Numbered from the stretch's first letter, positions 37,943 to 48,544 are shown. The stretch: DNA of 64,000 bases from Gimesia algae (GCF_007746795.1 NZ_CP036343.1:5741357-5805356), one strand, 5' to 3'. Numbers and translations: made by a program. Notes: generated by a model from the letters alone, not told the origin.

Positions 37943-40900
37943 CTACAGACTTTGTAAATAGGCATTCAGATCAGCCAGGTCGGCTGGCGTCAAATCTTTG
38001 AGTAACCCTTCCGGCATAAGTGAGCTGCTTTTCTTGCTTTCAAAATCGATTTCGTCGGCCTCAATGCGGGTCGTCTGGTTATTGGAATTGCGGAGTGTGA
38101 GGCCATCGACAGAACGATAAACGACCAGCCCCGTAAAAACTTTTCCTTCAATGGTCCCGATGACGGTGGTCTGATAGCGGGGGGAGACATCCCGGTTTGG
38201 GGCCACAATCGCAGTGAAAAGGTCTTTCCGGGAGAAACGTTTCGCGACACCAGCCAAGGCGGGACCTAATGCGCTGCGGTTACCATGGCATTGAACACAG
38301 GCGCGTTTTCTAAACAGCGCGGCACCACGCTCGCTGCTGCCGGCGTCCCAGTCAACCGTTTCCAGCATGGCGTTTAACTTTTCGGTTTCCTCGCCTCCCA
38401 GTTTAAGAATGCGTGTATAAACTTCGGGATATTGTTTCGACAACCAGTCTGCCCAGGCCTGAATCAGAGCCCGCTGCCTGGTGAGATCTGCGACATCTGC
38501 AGGATTACCGATTTGTTGCCCTGTCCATTTCTGTAAGAGCGTCACAATCCGTGACTGCAGTTTCTGTTCTCTTTTATCGCTCCCCATCCGCCTTAGTGTC
38601 GCAAACAACCGTACGGTTTCTTCTGGCGATTTCGGCGGCGCCAGTTTTTCCAGAGCCGAGACACAGGCTTCCAGAACTTCGATCTGTGACGAGCCCAGTC
38701 CCTCAAAAAATTTATCACGGTCCTGCTCTTCCGGAGCAGATGAAAGTACCGCGAGCACCGCAGGCTGCAGTGCGAAATCATCGTAAAGATCGCGAATCAT
38801 TTCCCGATGTTCGGGTTTCTTCGATTCTCCGAACAGAAACACAACGTCGCTGCTCCAGAGAAAATCAGGATCCGCGTCAATTTTTCGCTCAAACGCGGCG
38901 ATCGCTGTACCCAGGAACTGCCCCGGCAACTGACTCAAAAACAGTACATGCCCGGGCAACCCAAAGCCGGGCTGCTCCACAATCTGGCGGGGCAGGTCGG
39001 CGTCAATTTTCACCAGCTGTGCATAAAGTTCTTTAAAGCGATCGTCCCAGTTTGTGTCCTGTGGCAGCTTGAGTCGGAGAAGTTTCTCATCGATGGACAC
39101 TAGTGATTTGGCAATTTTTTTCGACTGTGCGGTACTGCGGTCACTGGGAATGCGCGCCGCGACGATCAGATAATGAATATCGGTCACGGGATCAGAGTCG
39201 TCGGTAATTTTTTCCAGGATGCGATCCAGCAGACTGGGATTGTAGGGAGCGAGCATCGACAGTGTCCGCGCCAGTTCATAGTCGAGCACTTCATGACTGC
39301 TGGGAAACGCGTCCATCAGGCGGATGCGAATCGGGTCGAGCTGTCGTTCATATTCTGCCAGGTCAACGCCGTTGGCGTACCCATCAAAGACCGCAGCCAT
39401 TTTAGTGGGTGGCCCCAGATCACCGAGCCCCAGTTGAATCAGACGTAGTGCATCCAGACGCAAATCGGTCTGGTAGTCCCCCTCGAACACCGTGACCCCG
39501 GTACGGACCGCGAGCGGCACAACGCCTCCCTGCTTGATGACATTGGCATACGCGAGCGTAATCAACGCCGCCCCTTCCGAGGCTTCGACGCTGTCTGAAA
39601 GTGATTTGAAATCTTCGGCATTCAACGTGGCTGCTGCCTGTGCCGCCGACTGTCTGACATAACGGGCAGATGCGTCCAGCGTTTTCTGCAAACCGGTCAG
39701 ACACTCACTCTGATCGATCTGATCCCCGAGTTGCAACAGAGTCTCCAGTGCAAAACGGGCGACGAGAGGCGAATCGTCCTGCAGCAGTTCATTCAACCAT
39801 TTCGATTTCTGCTCGGACGGTCCAGGGTACGCGAGTGACCAGGCCAGGCGGGCGCGAACCCGTTCTGATTTGTCCTGCAGCAGTGGTTCGATCACGGAGT
39901 CCGGTACACCACCCAGCAGTTCGGTGATAATTTCAATGCACCGCACGCGTTGTGCATCGGAGCGCCCCGGATTCAGGGCGGCCTGTGAAAAGGCTGCGGG
40001 CTCGATTATTTTCACCAGGGGAAACCAGTTCTCGCGCGACCAGCTGCTGAGGGGCTGCGGCGACGAGAGGCAGGCTTCCAGAGCAGGTGATGTTTCTGTT
40101 TCGTGATTCGGATTCTCCGCAACTGCTATCGCAGACAAATCTGGTTTCTGTGCTTCGACGGGCCCGGTGTATTCGATCTTGAAAACAGAGCCACGGGTAC
40201 CACGTCCCCCCACGCTGACATACAGACAACCATCGGGTCCGACGGCGAGGTCGGTCGGCGCAAAGCCAAACTGCCCGACCCCTGTGATAAAATCAATGGG
40301 ATCGCTGGCATAACTGCCGTTATAGTTTCTCAGTGGGATCGCGTGTACGCGGCCGAAGGTCCAGTCGGCGACGAACAGTGCTCCCTGATATTCCTTGGGA
40401 AACTGACGCTGTTGATAACTGCTCACGCCGGTCGGAGAGCCTCGATGAAAGGCGGCAATCGCGGGGGGCATATCCAGAAACGAATCGGGACGTTTCCAGC
40501 TGCGACTTCGCCAGCCCGCATTCGAACCGGGCAGTACATGAAACACACGCGTCGGCCGATACCAGGGGAGCGAAATATCGCGTTCGCCATCACTGTCGTA
40601 AGTAAAAACATCGCCGTTGGGATTGAAGGCGAAATCATACGCGTTGCGAAAACCGTCCGCGAGCACTTCTCCTTTGGTCAGATTGGGACTGAGCCGCATT
40701 AGAGTTCCTGCGTAAGGTTTTTTCACAGGTGATGTTTTGGATGTGATATACTTTTCATTAATCCCTGCGGTATTTCCGAGCAGCAGATACCAGTAACCAT
40801 CAGGGCCACGCTGAATGGAATGTGTATTGTGTTCGCCGCCGGTACGAGTCTGCAGGAAAACATCCGGTTTGCCGTCAGCACGATCGTCGGCGTTTTCATC

Positions 40901-41281
40901 TCGATAGCGAATCAGTCCCGCGTCTCCCGTGCAGAGCAGATCTCTGCCGAGAAAATACATTCCCTGGGCACCGGTGGCGGGGCCATCCGCGTACTGCTTG
41001 AATGATTCCGCGACGCCATCACCGTCGGCATCAATCAGAATACGAACATAGCCGGGTCCGGAAACCACCACGCGCCCCAGGGAATCAATGGTCATGGAAT
41101 AAATGTCGTGAGCCAGATCATCATCAGCATAAAGGGTGGCACGAAAGCCTTCCGGAACTTTCAACCCGGAGAACGGTTCGGCTGCAGCAGCGACATTCAG
41201 CCTGGCAAATAGCGATCCCGTCAAACAGACCAGTAACAGAATCAGGCGCTGGCCTGTCAAACACGAATGATAAAAAGGCAT
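37943..41281 (-). CDS. PVC-type heme-binding CxxCH protein with beta-propeller and HEAT-like region
   Basis: A signal peptide (LILLLVCLTGSLFARLNVAAA) is followed by a six-bladed glucose/sorbosone-dehydrogenase-like propeller from about residue 35 to 375 (GLKVPEGFRATLYADDDLAH; VQRG-type blade ends such as GPDGYWYLLLGNTAG). A long helical HEAT-like region follows to about 960. The C-terminus is a cytochrome-c-like domain with one heme motif, CVQCH at residues 995-999, and a methionine-bearing tail SSSLMPEGLLKDLTPADLAD. This 1112-residue layout is the standard PVC-type membrane-bound dehydrogenase. The electron acceptor and substrate are unknown. GAGGT lies just before the ATG. Confidence 0.92.
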   Translation of the reverse strand: MPFYHSCLTGQRLILLLVCLTGSLFARLNVAAAAEPFSGLKVPEGFRATLYADDDLAHDIYSMTIDSLGRVVVSGPGYVRILIDADGDGVAESFKQYADGPATGAQGMYFLGRDLLCTGDAGLIRYRDENADDRADGKPDVFLQTRTGGEHNTHSIQRGPDGYWYLLLGNTAGINEKYITSKTSPVKKPYAGTLMRLSPNLTKGEVLADGFRNAYDFAFNPNGDVFTYDSDGERDISLPWYRPTRVFHVLPGSNAGWRSRSWKRPDSFLDMPPAIAAFHRGSPTGVSSYQQRQFPKEYQGALFVADWTFGRVHAIPLRNYNGSYASDPIDFITGVGQFGFAPTDLAVGPDGCLYVSVGGRGTRGSVFKIEYTGPVEAQKPDLSAIAVAENPNHETETSPALEACLSSPQPLSSWSRENWFPLVKIIEPAAFSQAALNPGRSDAQRVRCIEIITELLGGVPDSVIEPLLQDKSERVRARLAWSLAYPGPSEQKSKWLNELLQDDSPLVARFALETLLQLGDQIDQSECLTGLQKTLDASARYVRQSAAQAAATLNAEDFKSLSDSVEASEGAALITLAYANVIKQGGVVPLAVRTGVTVFEGDYQTDLRLDALRLIQLGLGDLGPPTKMAAVFDGYANGVDLAEYERQLDPIRIRLMDAFPSSHEVLDYELARTLSMLAPYNPSLLDRILEKITDDSDPVTDIHYLIVAARIPSDRSTAQSKKIAKSLVSIDEKLLRLKLPQDTNWDDRFKELYAQLVKIDADLPRQIVEQPGFGLPGHVLFLSQLPGQFLGTAIAAFERKIDADPDFLWSSDVVFLFGESKKPEHREMIRDLYDDFALQPAVLAVLSSAPEEQDRDKFFEGLGSSQIEVLEACVSALEKLAPPKSPEETVRLFATLRRMGSDKREQKLQSRIVTLLQKWTGQQIGNPADVADLTRQRALIQAWADWLSKQYPEVYTRILKLGGEETEKLNAMLETVDWDAGSSERGAALFRKRACVQCHGNRSALGPALAGVAKRFSRKDLFTAIVAPNRDVSPRYQTTVIGTIEGKVFTGLVVYRSVDGLTLRNSNNQTTRIEADEIDFESKKSSSLMPEGLLKDLTPADLADLNAYLQSL

Positions 41282-41451
41282 GGGACCTCAGGTGAGTTAA
41301 ATAAAAAACTTTGATTGATGGAATTCAAGGAGAGTCAAAAATCAGGTCGGGTATATGGAAGGAACCCGCAGTCATCATAGTACCTGAGTGCAGGTCAAAG
41401 CAATCCCGCTGTATCAGGACAGAAGAAAGTGAGTGGGATGCGTATTTACCG

Positions 41452-42747
41452 TTATTTACTAACTGTCCAGAATTCAGGTAGATCCTCCAGTGTCTCAGAC
41501 ACGATCTGCAGAATCGCCTGTCGTTCCTGTACAGGAAACGCATCCGGATCGACGTCCCAGGACTGTTCCAGTTCGGCTAGAGAGGCAGTCAAAAATGAGT
41601 AGACGTTCTGCAAAATCCTGTGCCGCGCTGCGGAAGGCATTTTGTTGAAACTGTCCGTGTAGATCAGATAACTCAGGCGATAGCGAAACAGTTTTGTCTG
41701 CAGATCGAAGTCCTTCAAAGAACGTCCGCTGGCATCCCGCTTTCCTGATTTTTCAAACCACGCCTGATAGTCGGTGGTACCATGTAAAGGACCTGTCAGT
41801 TCTGCTTCATCGAGGAATAGCAGATAGCGTACCAACTGCTGTTCCACATCTGATCTGAGCCCCAGTTGCTGTTCCATGCTGGCACGGGTGATCAGGTTGT
41901 GTCCGTGGACCTGATGATCCAGAATGAGGTGTGCCACCAGATCCGAATGCGGATTCAGATATTTCGCAGTATCGAAGAACTGGTCGATGTGTTTGAGATT
42001 CGCCCGGAGAGCCGGATTGGTCTTTGCCGCTTCGATGGCATCCCGATTAAAGAGATTGCCCAGATGAGTCATATCAGCGTGTGTGCCTGTGACGTACCAG
42101 CCTCCCCAGCGTTTCTCCAATGGTTTGTCATGGGAGATCTGGGAGTAGCCGGAAATGGGTCGGCCGTGCCGATCGGTGAGAAAAGAGCGGACAAGTAACC
42201 CGGGAATCCGCAGACTCGAATCACCACCATGACAGGCCAGGCAGCGTTCCGAGCGTACCAGGTGAGGCTCTTTAGACGCTTTGACGGCGAGTTCATAAAA
42301 AATGGTGCCCTTCAACGGGTCGACCGAGGCAAATTCCATCTTCTTCGCCCCGGGAACCCAGCCGACATAGACATCGTCGTTAAAATAAACAACGCGGGGA
42401 TTTTCCGGATTGATGATTCGCGGATTGAGCGCCGTCTTGGAAAAGACCATCAGTTGAGAGGATTCGGGGATCTGTAAAGCTTTGAGCACATCCCTTAGAT
42501 AGCCCCATTGCGCATCGTAGTTCAGTTTGAGTGTCCGGGCGGCCAGCGCCTGTTCCAGTCGTGACGCAGGATCAGAGTGTTCTCCCAGTCCATATTCGAC
42601 GGGAGGCAGTCCAAAAGGGATCGGGTCCTTAAAATCAATCTGCTTCAAGGGTTCAGTTGGTTTGGGGGCCACCAGCGGTTCTTCTGCTTTTACCAGTAAG
42701 GTAAAAAACAACAGCAACAGTCCCAATATCATTACCGGTTTTGTCAT
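41452..42747 (-). CDS. Secreted protein with a single CxxCH heme motif
   Basis: A signal peptide (VMILGLLLLFFTLLVKA) precedes a 410-residue mature part with one heme-binding motif, RCLACHGG, at about residues 168-175, and histidine-rich helical regions (HLILDHQVHGHNLITRASM) that could supply further ligands. The general features resemble conserved planctomycete proteins of the c-type cytochrome class, but I cannot name a family. I start at the ATG at 42747 because it directly precedes the signal peptide; the in-frame extension to 42876 does not. It is 170 bases upstream of the PVC heme protein in the same direction and divergent from dsbD. Confidence 0.8.
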   Translation of the reverse strand: MTKPVMILGLLLLFFTLLVKAEEPLVAPKPTEPLKQIDFKDPIPFGLPPVEYGLGEHSDPASRLEQALAARTLKLNYDAQWGYLRDVLKALQIPESSQLMVFSKTALNPRIINPENPRVVYFNDDVYVGWVPGAKKMEFASVDPLKGTIFYELAVKASKEPHLVRSERCLACHGGDSSLRIPGLLVRSFLTDRHGRPISGYSQISHDKPLEKRWGGWYVTGTHADMTHLGNLFNRDAIEAAKTNPALRANLKHIDQFFDTAKYLNPHSDLVAHLILDHQVHGHNLITRASMEQQLGLRSDVEQQLVRYLLFLDEAELTGPLHGTTDYQAWFEKSGKRDASGRSLKDFDLQTKLFRYRLSYLIYTDSFNKMPSAARHRILQNVYSFLTASLAELEQSWDVDPDAFPVQERQAILQIVSETLEDLPEFWTVSK

Positions 42748-43087
42748 GTCTGAAGATCTACAATTGATCAAATATCTTTGATGGGTTAAAATAGGCAATG
42801 TCATATTATAACAGGTTTTACCAGCGAGATGCGAACAAACCGATTGTCTATGGTACCAGAATCTGTTTGCAGTCAACAGCTTAACGATATAAATCTGAGT
42901 GAGGTTGAGTTCACATCACCCGTAGAATTAGTCTGCCGGTGTTGACTGGAGTTTCTAAAATCCCTATGAATCTGTCAGGATTTGTGACTTACTTCACAGA
43001 AGAAAACAGTCCTGCAACCGATATAATTTAACAAGTTGGCTTACGGGCCCGTTCGTCTTACATCTGAGTTTTTGGAAGGGTTTCATT
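42748..43087. other. Intergenic region between the heme protein gene and dsbD
   Basis: Holds the divergent promoters. A TATAAT at 43022-43027, 60 bases before the dsbD start, could be its -10 box, but no good -35 is spaced correctly. Nothing else is evident. Confidence 0.4.
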
Positions 43088-45424
43088 TTGAAAACTCCCC
43101 GCCGCTTGACCGCCTCTGTTACTATCCTCACCGTTTTAGCTGCTCTGGTTTGCATGCCGTTCGCTTTGCAGGCTCAAAATAGCAACCTGGAAGCTTTTTT
43201 AGACAAGAAGAAAGCCGCTGCTACTGATGCCGGCGTCAAAACAGAAGTCAGTGTGAGCCTGTTACCCCAGGATGCCAAAGCGGGAGAGACCGTAACGCTC
43301 TCGATTGCAGTCATTCTGCCGGAAGGCGCTTATACTTATTCCACCAACCCGACTTTCGATGGTGCGACGAAAATTAAGATAGTCGATGCCAAAGGTCTGA
43401 CGGCGATCGACCAGCATTTCAACGCGGACCATCCTCCCAAGAGCGTGTATGAAGTCCTGTTGAAGAAAGAAGTCGAGAAATATTCAAAACATGTAATCTG
43501 GAGCCGTCGCTTTAAAGTCAACCAGGATGTGACCAGTCCGTCCCAGGTGATTATTAACGGACAGCTGGATTATCAGGTTTGCAACGCGGATCGTTGTGTT
43601 GCGTTACAACATCCCTTCAGTGCCATGCTGACTGGTAAACAGGAAACCGCGCCTCTGTCCTTTACCGTAATTCCTGAACGGCGCTCAAAAGCAGATCCGG
43701 TGGAACTGAGTTTTGCTCTCACTCCTGCCAGTTCCAATCCCGGGAAACTGGTGCAGTTATCCATCACAATGAAGCTGGAAAAAGGCTTCCATACATTTGC
43801 ACTCGACCAGGACAAGACGCAGGCGGGGCTGCCGACCCATATTGAGCTGTTTAAACTGGAAGGATTGAAACCGGTTTCGAAACAGTTTTCTGTCAGTCCG
43901 GAACCGAAGCAGGAGTCTCACAGTGAGTACAATCAGCGGACCCACTACGACGAAGTGGTCTGGACGCGTCTCTTTGAACGAATTCCGGATGCCAAGGCCA
44001 TTGGTGTGGAAGGCAAGCTGAAGTATCAGATCTGTAATGAAGGCAGTTGTCGTCCGCCGCTGCCTGTGGAATTTCAACTGGGCAGTCTGAATAACGCCCA
44101 GCCCGTGGCAATGTCTTCACTGGAAGAACTCAACGCCCCCGAAAGCGATGATGAATTCAAGTCTGTTGCTGAAGCGAGCGACCAATCCCTTGCCTCCTAC
44201 CTGCTTTTTGCCTTTCTGGGTGGATTGATTCTCAACGTGATGCCTTGTGTGCTGCCTGTCGTCGCGATTAAAGTGATGAGCTTTGTGCAGCAGGCGGGCG
44301 AGAGCCGCGCGCGAATTTTCGCGTTAAACATCTTCTATTCCCTGGGTGTGCTGGTTGTCTTTTTAGGCCTGGCTTCACTGGCGGTCTTTGCGAATCTTGG
44401 CTGGGGCGGTCTGTTCCAGAGTACCAAGTTTAATATCATCATGGCCTGTATTGTGTATGCGATGGGGCTGAGTATGCTGGGTGTATTTGAGATTCCTGTT
44501 CCCGGAATGGTGGGGTCCGCCGCCAGTGGTCAGCAGAAAGAAGGACTGACAGGTGCGTTTTTAACGGGCATCCTGGCAACCCTGCTGGCAACTCCCTGCA
44601 GTGGACCGTTTCTGGGACCGGTTTTGGCGTGGTCTGTGAAACAGACACCCGGTATTACGTATCTGATCTGGCTGGTCATGGGCCTGGGGATGGCGTCACC
44701 TTATATTCTGTTCAGCGTGTTCCCCAAAGCGATCAACTACCTTCCCAAACCGGGAATGTGGATGGTGCGGTTCAAGGAATTTTCGGGAATTGTGTTGATG
44801 GGTGCGGTGATCTTTATCATATCGTTTCTGGATGAATCGCTGACAATCCCTGTGCTGATCATGCTGCTGGGAATTACGACCGGCCTGTGGATGATTGGCA
44901 GCCTTTACACCCACAATTCTTCAATTCAGAAGAAAATGACCGTACGTGTGTTTGCATTGCTATTCACCGGTGGCATCTGCCTGTTCGGATACAGTATGAG
45001 TCAGAAGTCCGCCAATGAACTTCCCTGGGTGCAGTTTAACGGGGCAGAACTGGAAAAATTGAAAACCGAAAACAAAACGATACTGATTGACTTTTCTGCC
45101 AAATGGTGTCTGACCTGTAAACTGGTAGAAAAACAGGCGCTCAATACACCAGAGACACTGGAAATGATTAAAAAGCACAATATCGTTCCCATATATGCCG
45201 ATTACACAGACTACTCTCCCACCATCAAAGCGTTGCTGGATAAATATGAAAGCGTCAGCATTCCGCTGACAGTCATCTTGCCGGCGAATCGACCCGATGA
45301 TCCCATCATTATTCGTGACGTCTATACACAATCAACTCTGCTAAATGCTCTCAAGGAAGCTGTCGATACGGCTTCGGTGGAGAAATCGGCGAAGCGGGAA
45401 ATGGTATCGACGACCGCACACTAA
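43088..45424 (+). CDS. dsbD: Thiol:disulfide interchange protein DsbD
   Basis: Transfers electrons from cytoplasmic thioredoxin across the membrane to periplasmic thiol proteins. A signal peptide (VTILTVLAALVCMPFALQA) is followed by two N-terminal DsbD-alpha-like domains, each with a cysteine pair (CNADRC at residues 165-170 and CNEGSC near 317). Eight transmembrane helices carry the redox cysteines in VMPCVLPVVAIKVM and ATPCSGPFLGP. The C-terminal thioredoxin domain has DFSAKWCLTCK with CxxC at 674-677. A duplicated N-terminal domain is unusual. The start is TTG with GGAAGG upstream. A strong terminator follows. Confidence 0.95.
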   Translation: MKTPRRLTASVTILTVLAALVCMPFALQAQNSNLEAFLDKKKAAATDAGVKTEVSVSLLPQDAKAGETVTLSIAVILPEGAYTYSTNPTFDGATKIKIVDAKGLTAIDQHFNADHPPKSVYEVLLKKEVEKYSKHVIWSRRFKVNQDVTSPSQVIINGQLDYQVCNADRCVALQHPFSAMLTGKQETAPLSFTVIPERRSKADPVELSFALTPASSNPGKLVQLSITMKLEKGFHTFALDQDKTQAGLPTHIELFKLEGLKPVSKQFSVSPEPKQESHSEYNQRTHYDEVVWTRLFERIPDAKAIGVEGKLKYQICNEGSCRPPLPVEFQLGSLNNAQPVAMSSLEELNAPESDDEFKSVAEASDQSLASYLLFAFLGGLILNVMPCVLPVVAIKVMSFVQQAGESRARIFALNIFYSLGVLVVFLGLASLAVFANLGWGGLFQSTKFNIIMACIVYAMGLSMLGVFEIPVPGMVGSAASGQQKEGLTGAFLTGILATLLATPCSGPFLGPVLAWSVKQTPGITYLIWLVMGLGMASPYILFSVFPKAINYLPKPGMWMVRFKEFSGIVLMGAVIFIISFLDESLTIPVLIMLLGITTGLWMIGSLYTHNSSIQKKMTVRVFALLFTGGICLFGYSMSQKSANELPWVQFNGAELEKLKTENKTILIDFSAKWCLTCKLVEKQALNTPETLEMIKKHNIVPIYADYTDYSPTIKALLDKYESVSIPLTVILPANRPDDPIIIRDVYTQSTLLNALKEAVDTASVEKSAKREMVSTTAH

Positions 45425-45454
45425 ACCTGATTCAAATAAGTGACTCTATCCAGG

Positions 45455-45486
45455 GCGGCACTCTTTTCGAGTGCCGCTTTTTTTAG
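45455..45486 (+). terminator. Rho-independent terminator of dsbD
   Basis: GCGGCACTC pairs with GAGTGCCGC across a 5-base loop and is followed by a run of T. It lies 30 bases after the dsbD stop. Confidence 0.92.
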
Positions 45487-45592
45487 TATGGTATGTTTCA
45501 TAATTTATATTTCATCATTTAACCTGCCCCTGCCTCGATGATCTGTCACGATCCTGACCGGCGTACATTCTTAACTGGCATTGAGAAGAATC

Positions 45593-47071
45593 ATGCAAGA
45601 CAACGCGCCAACCCCCGCCCCGGAAGAGAATGACGAGATTGTTGTCGCAGCGCCACGCAGGTCGACCTGGTCGGAAATGAAGACCGCGGAGGACTGGTGG
45701 GCAATCTGGATCGGTGGGGGACTGTTGCTGATCTGTTTTCTGGCAGTCTATCTTTCCCTGCCTGCTGACTTTGCAGAGCAGTTGAAGGCCGCTGAAACGA
45801 CCGGTGAAAAAGTAAGCGTGCACAGCCCGTTGAAATCGTGGCTGGGCAAACCGGGTTCGTGGAACCAGAATCCGCTGGACTCGCTGTTTCCGGCTGAGAA
45901 AAGCAATTTGATTCTGCCGTTATGTGTGGTATTCCTGATCAGCCTGGCAGGTTTTTCCCTGGCGAACAAAGTAATGGGACAATCTGCCGTCAAATTTGGT
46001 ATCGGGTTTCTCGGTGTCTTTCTTCTGGCGGTACTGGCATACATTCTGACCGGGCAGGATGTCGTCAAACGTTATAACCTGGAATATGCGCTGTGGGCGT
46101 TAATGCTGGGTTTGATCATCAGTAATACGATCGGAACTCCTCGGTGGATGAAGCCGGCCCTCAAAACGGAGCTGTATATCAAGACCGGACTGGTCGTCAT
46201 GGGCGCCAGTGTTTTATTCAGTCGACTACTGACACTGGGTTTGCCGGGAATTTATGTGGCCTGGGTGGTCACGCCCGTGGTGTTGATCAGCACGTATCTG
46301 TTCGGTCAGAAAGTGCTGAAAATAGAATCGAAGTCGTTGAACATGGTGATCTCGGCAGACATGTCCGTCTGCGGAGTCTCGGCGGCGATTGCGACTGCTG
46401 CTTCCTGCAAAGCGAAAAAGGAAGAGCTATCGTTTGCCATCGGCCTGTCGCTCAGTTTCACGGTGCTGATGATGATTCTCATGCCTATCTTCATTGAAGC
46501 TTTGGGAATTGACCCGATTCTGGGTGGTGCCTGGATGGGCGGAACAATTGATTCAACGGGAGCCGTAGCTGCTGCAGGTGAAATTCTGGGAGAGGAAGCC
46601 GGGCAGGTCGCTGTCACGATCAAGATGATTCAGAACATCCTGATCGGCGTGACTGCCTTTGGTGTCGCCGTGTACTGGGTAACCTGTGTGGAGAGTAAAA
46701 AAGAAGACTCCCAGATCAAACCCGATGCATGGGAAATCTGGTATCGCTTCCCCAAATTTGTGCTGGGTTTTATTGTCGCTTCTGCTTTATTTTCTCTGTT
46801 GTACACAACGCTGCCGGGCGGGGATCTGATCGTACCGGCGATGGTCAAGGAATCGTCGAAGGTCTTCCGAGGCTGGTTCTTCTGTCTGGCGTTCGTGAGC
46901 ATCGGACTGGAAACCAATTTCCGCGAGCTGGCCAAATTCCTCAAAGGGGGCAAGCCGTTGATTCTGTATGTTTGTGGGCAGTCACTGAACCTGCTGCTGA
47001 CACTGCTGATGGCCTGGCTGATGTTCTCGGTCTTTTATGCCGACGTCGTGAAAGAAGCCTTCAGCAAGTAA
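45593..47071 (+). CDS. YeiH-family putative sulfate exporter (UPF0324)
   Basis: A membrane protein of 492 residues with about eleven helices and the YeiH/UPF0324 signatures [34 protein letters not shown] and [20 protein letters not shown]. Members are proposed exporters of sulfate or sulfite; evidence is limited. It is longer than E. coli YeiH (about 350 residues) because of an extra N-terminal part with two helices and a 60-residue loop (residues 20-130). ATG at 45593 preceded by GAGAAG is preferred over TTG at 45581. Confidence 0.88.
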   Translation: MQDNAPTPAPEENDEIVVAAPRRSTWSEMKTAEDWWAIWIGGGLLLICFLAVYLSLPADFAEQLKAAETTGEKVSVHSPLKSWLGKPGSWNQNPLDSLFPAEKSNLILPLCVVFLISLAGFSLANKVMGQSAVKFGIGFLGVFLLAVLAYILTGQDVVKRYNLEYALWALMLGLIISNTIGTPRWMKPALKTELYIKTGLVVMGASVLFSRLLTLGLPGIYVAWVVTPVVLISTYLFGQKVLKIESKSLNMVISADMSVCGVSAAIATAASCKAKKEELSFAIGLSLSFTVLMMILMPIFIEALGIDPILGGAWMGGTIDSTGAVAAAGEILGEEAGQVAVTIKMIQNILIGVTAFGVAVYWVTCVESKKEDSQIKPDAWEIWYRFPKFVLGFIVASALFSLLYTTLPGGDLIVPAMVKESSKVFRGWFFCLAFVSIGLETNFRELAKFLKGGKPLILYVCGQSLNLLLTLLMAWLMFSVFYADVVKEAFSK

Positions 47072-47205
47072 ACGAACGGCTGTAGTGGCCGGTGTTTATC
47101 TCCAGCGAATTGCGCGGTTGGTTTATAATTGCACCTTCCAGAGCAAGCCATGTTCAGGAATACCAGCCAGCGGTGAGATCCCGTATGTCGGCCAGCGCTG
47201 GAATT

Positions 47206-47235
47206 CAGATTCAAACGATAACCAGTTTGAATCTG
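47206..47235. repeat. Perfect 11-bp inverted repeat
   Basis: CAGATTCAAAC (47206-47216) and GTTTGAATCTG (47225-47235) are separated by eight bases. There is no U-tract, so it is not a standard terminator; it may be an operator or RNA hairpin. Confidence 0.6.
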
Positions 47236-47570
47236 ACATTACCAGAATGGCATGTTGCAGCGGGAACAACCGATATTTCTCAACTGGCGCAAGATTGGTG
47301 AAGCTATGGTTCATGACAGGTGTCGGTCAGGTGTGGGTGTGTCGCATTTTCGTGTGTTTTATGGTTCTTTTTGACCGGAAAAATGGTGCTTAACATGCAG
47401 TCTTTTCGCGTCTTTTTTTTCAAACGTGTGTCAAACCAGTGGATTTAATAATAACCATATTAACAGGGAGCCATCGATTCAGCAGGCAAGAAAAACGGCC
47501 AACGCGCGCGACGCTTAGCAGGGAGTTTCGAGAGGGGCGTGGCGGGGTCAAGTCGAGTTTGTGCATACGT

Positions 47571-47601
47571 AAAAAACACCCCGAGGTTGAACGCCGGGGT
47601 G
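47571..47601 (-). terminator. Rho-independent terminator of argF
   Basis: On the minus strand CACCCCG pairs with CGGGGTG across an 11-base loop, followed by TTTTTT. It is 26 bases after the argF stop. Confidence 0.88.
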
Positions 47602-47626
47602 GTGTGAGATGTTCAGCAGTATCTGA

Positions 47627-48544
47627 TTATGACTGCTGCATTAACCAGACCAGGAGCCCTTTGGCCAGATGCTTCCGATTTTCAGCCTGTTCAAAAACGA
47701 TGCTGTGAGTACTGTCGAGAACGTCATCAGTGACTTCGAGCCCTCGCTTGGCGGGCAGGCAGTGCATGAAGCGACAGTTCTTGTCGGCTGCGGACAGCAG
47801 GCTGTTGTTGATCTGGTAATCAGCGAAGATCTGTTTGCGTTTTTCGGTTTCCGCTTCCTGCCCCATGCTGGCCCAGACATCGGTGTAGATCACAGTCGCA
47901 TCAGCGACCGCTTTGTGTGGATCGGCTTCCAGTTCAAGCTGAATACTGGGAAACTTTTCTTTCAAAGAATTAACGAGCTTCGAGCAGAGTTCAAATCCCG
48001 ACGGAGAAGAAACCACGAACGGGACATTCAGCTTTGCACAGCAGTTCGCCAGAGAATAAGCGACGTTATTTCCGTCACCCACATACACCAGCTTCTGCTG
48101 TGAGAGATCGCCGGAGATTTCCTGCATCGTAAACAGATCGGTCAGCGCCTGGCAGGGATGACTCAAATCGGAAAGCGCATTGATAACAGACGCCTGGGAG
48201 TTGGCGGCGAACTGTTGAATCAGCTCATGCGAGAATGTTCTGAGTGTGATCACATCGGAATAGCGGCCGATGACCCGGGCGACATCTTCGACGGACTCGC
48301 GTCCATCGAGGCCTGCCTCTTTGCAGGAAAAGAAACTCGCGCCGCCACCCAGTTCCCACATCGCTGATTCAAAACTGAGTCGCGTCCGCAGAGATGGCTT
48401 CTCGAAGACCTGTGTCATGGTTCTGCCCTGTAATAACTGGGGGCGTTCGCCGCGGGCTCTTTTATCTTTGAGCTCCTGTACCAGGGCAAATATCTCGAGT
48501 ATTTCTGACGAATCCAGATCGTGTAAGGTAACTAAATGTCTCAT
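47627..48544 (-). CDS. argF: Ornithine carbamoyltransferase
   Basis: Forms citrulline from ornithine and carbamoyl phosphate in arginine synthesis. The 305-residue product has the carbamoyl-phosphate loop FEKPSLRTRLSFE near residue 50, the HPCQALTD motif near 132, the ornithine-binding DVWASMG near 227 and HCLPAKRG with the active-site cysteine near 268. I start at the ATG at 48544; an upstream TTG at 48559 is in frame. It follows argD in the same direction after 114 bases that hold a strong hairpin. Confidence 0.96.
   Translation of the reverse strand: MRHLVTLHDLDSSEILEIFALVQELKDKRARGERPQLLQGRTMTQVFEKPSLRTRLSFESAMWELGGGASFFSCKEAGLDGRESVEDVARVIGRYSDVITLRTFSHELIQQFAANSQASVINALSDLSHPCQALTDLFTMQEISGDLSQQKLVYVGDGNNVAYSLANCCAKLNVPFVVSSPSGFELCSKLVNSLKEKFPSIQLELEADPHKAVADATVIYTDVWASMGQEAETEKRKQIFADYQINNSLLSAADKNCRFMHCLPAKRGLEVTDDVLDSTHSIVFEQAENRKHLAKGLLVWLMQQS

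Larger units (their letters stand above)
47072..47626. other. Long intergenic region after the YeiH gene
   Basis: About 550 bases with no supported gene; the short frames show no conserved features. It contains an 11-bp perfect hairpin (47206-47235, separate entry) and the argF terminator (47571-47601). Confidence 0.45.

Noticed and set aside
47085-47393. Several short frames in the gap after the YeiH gene
   Set aside because: Frames on both strands overlap with no conserved motif, signal peptide or ribosome-binding site; the hairpin crosses them.
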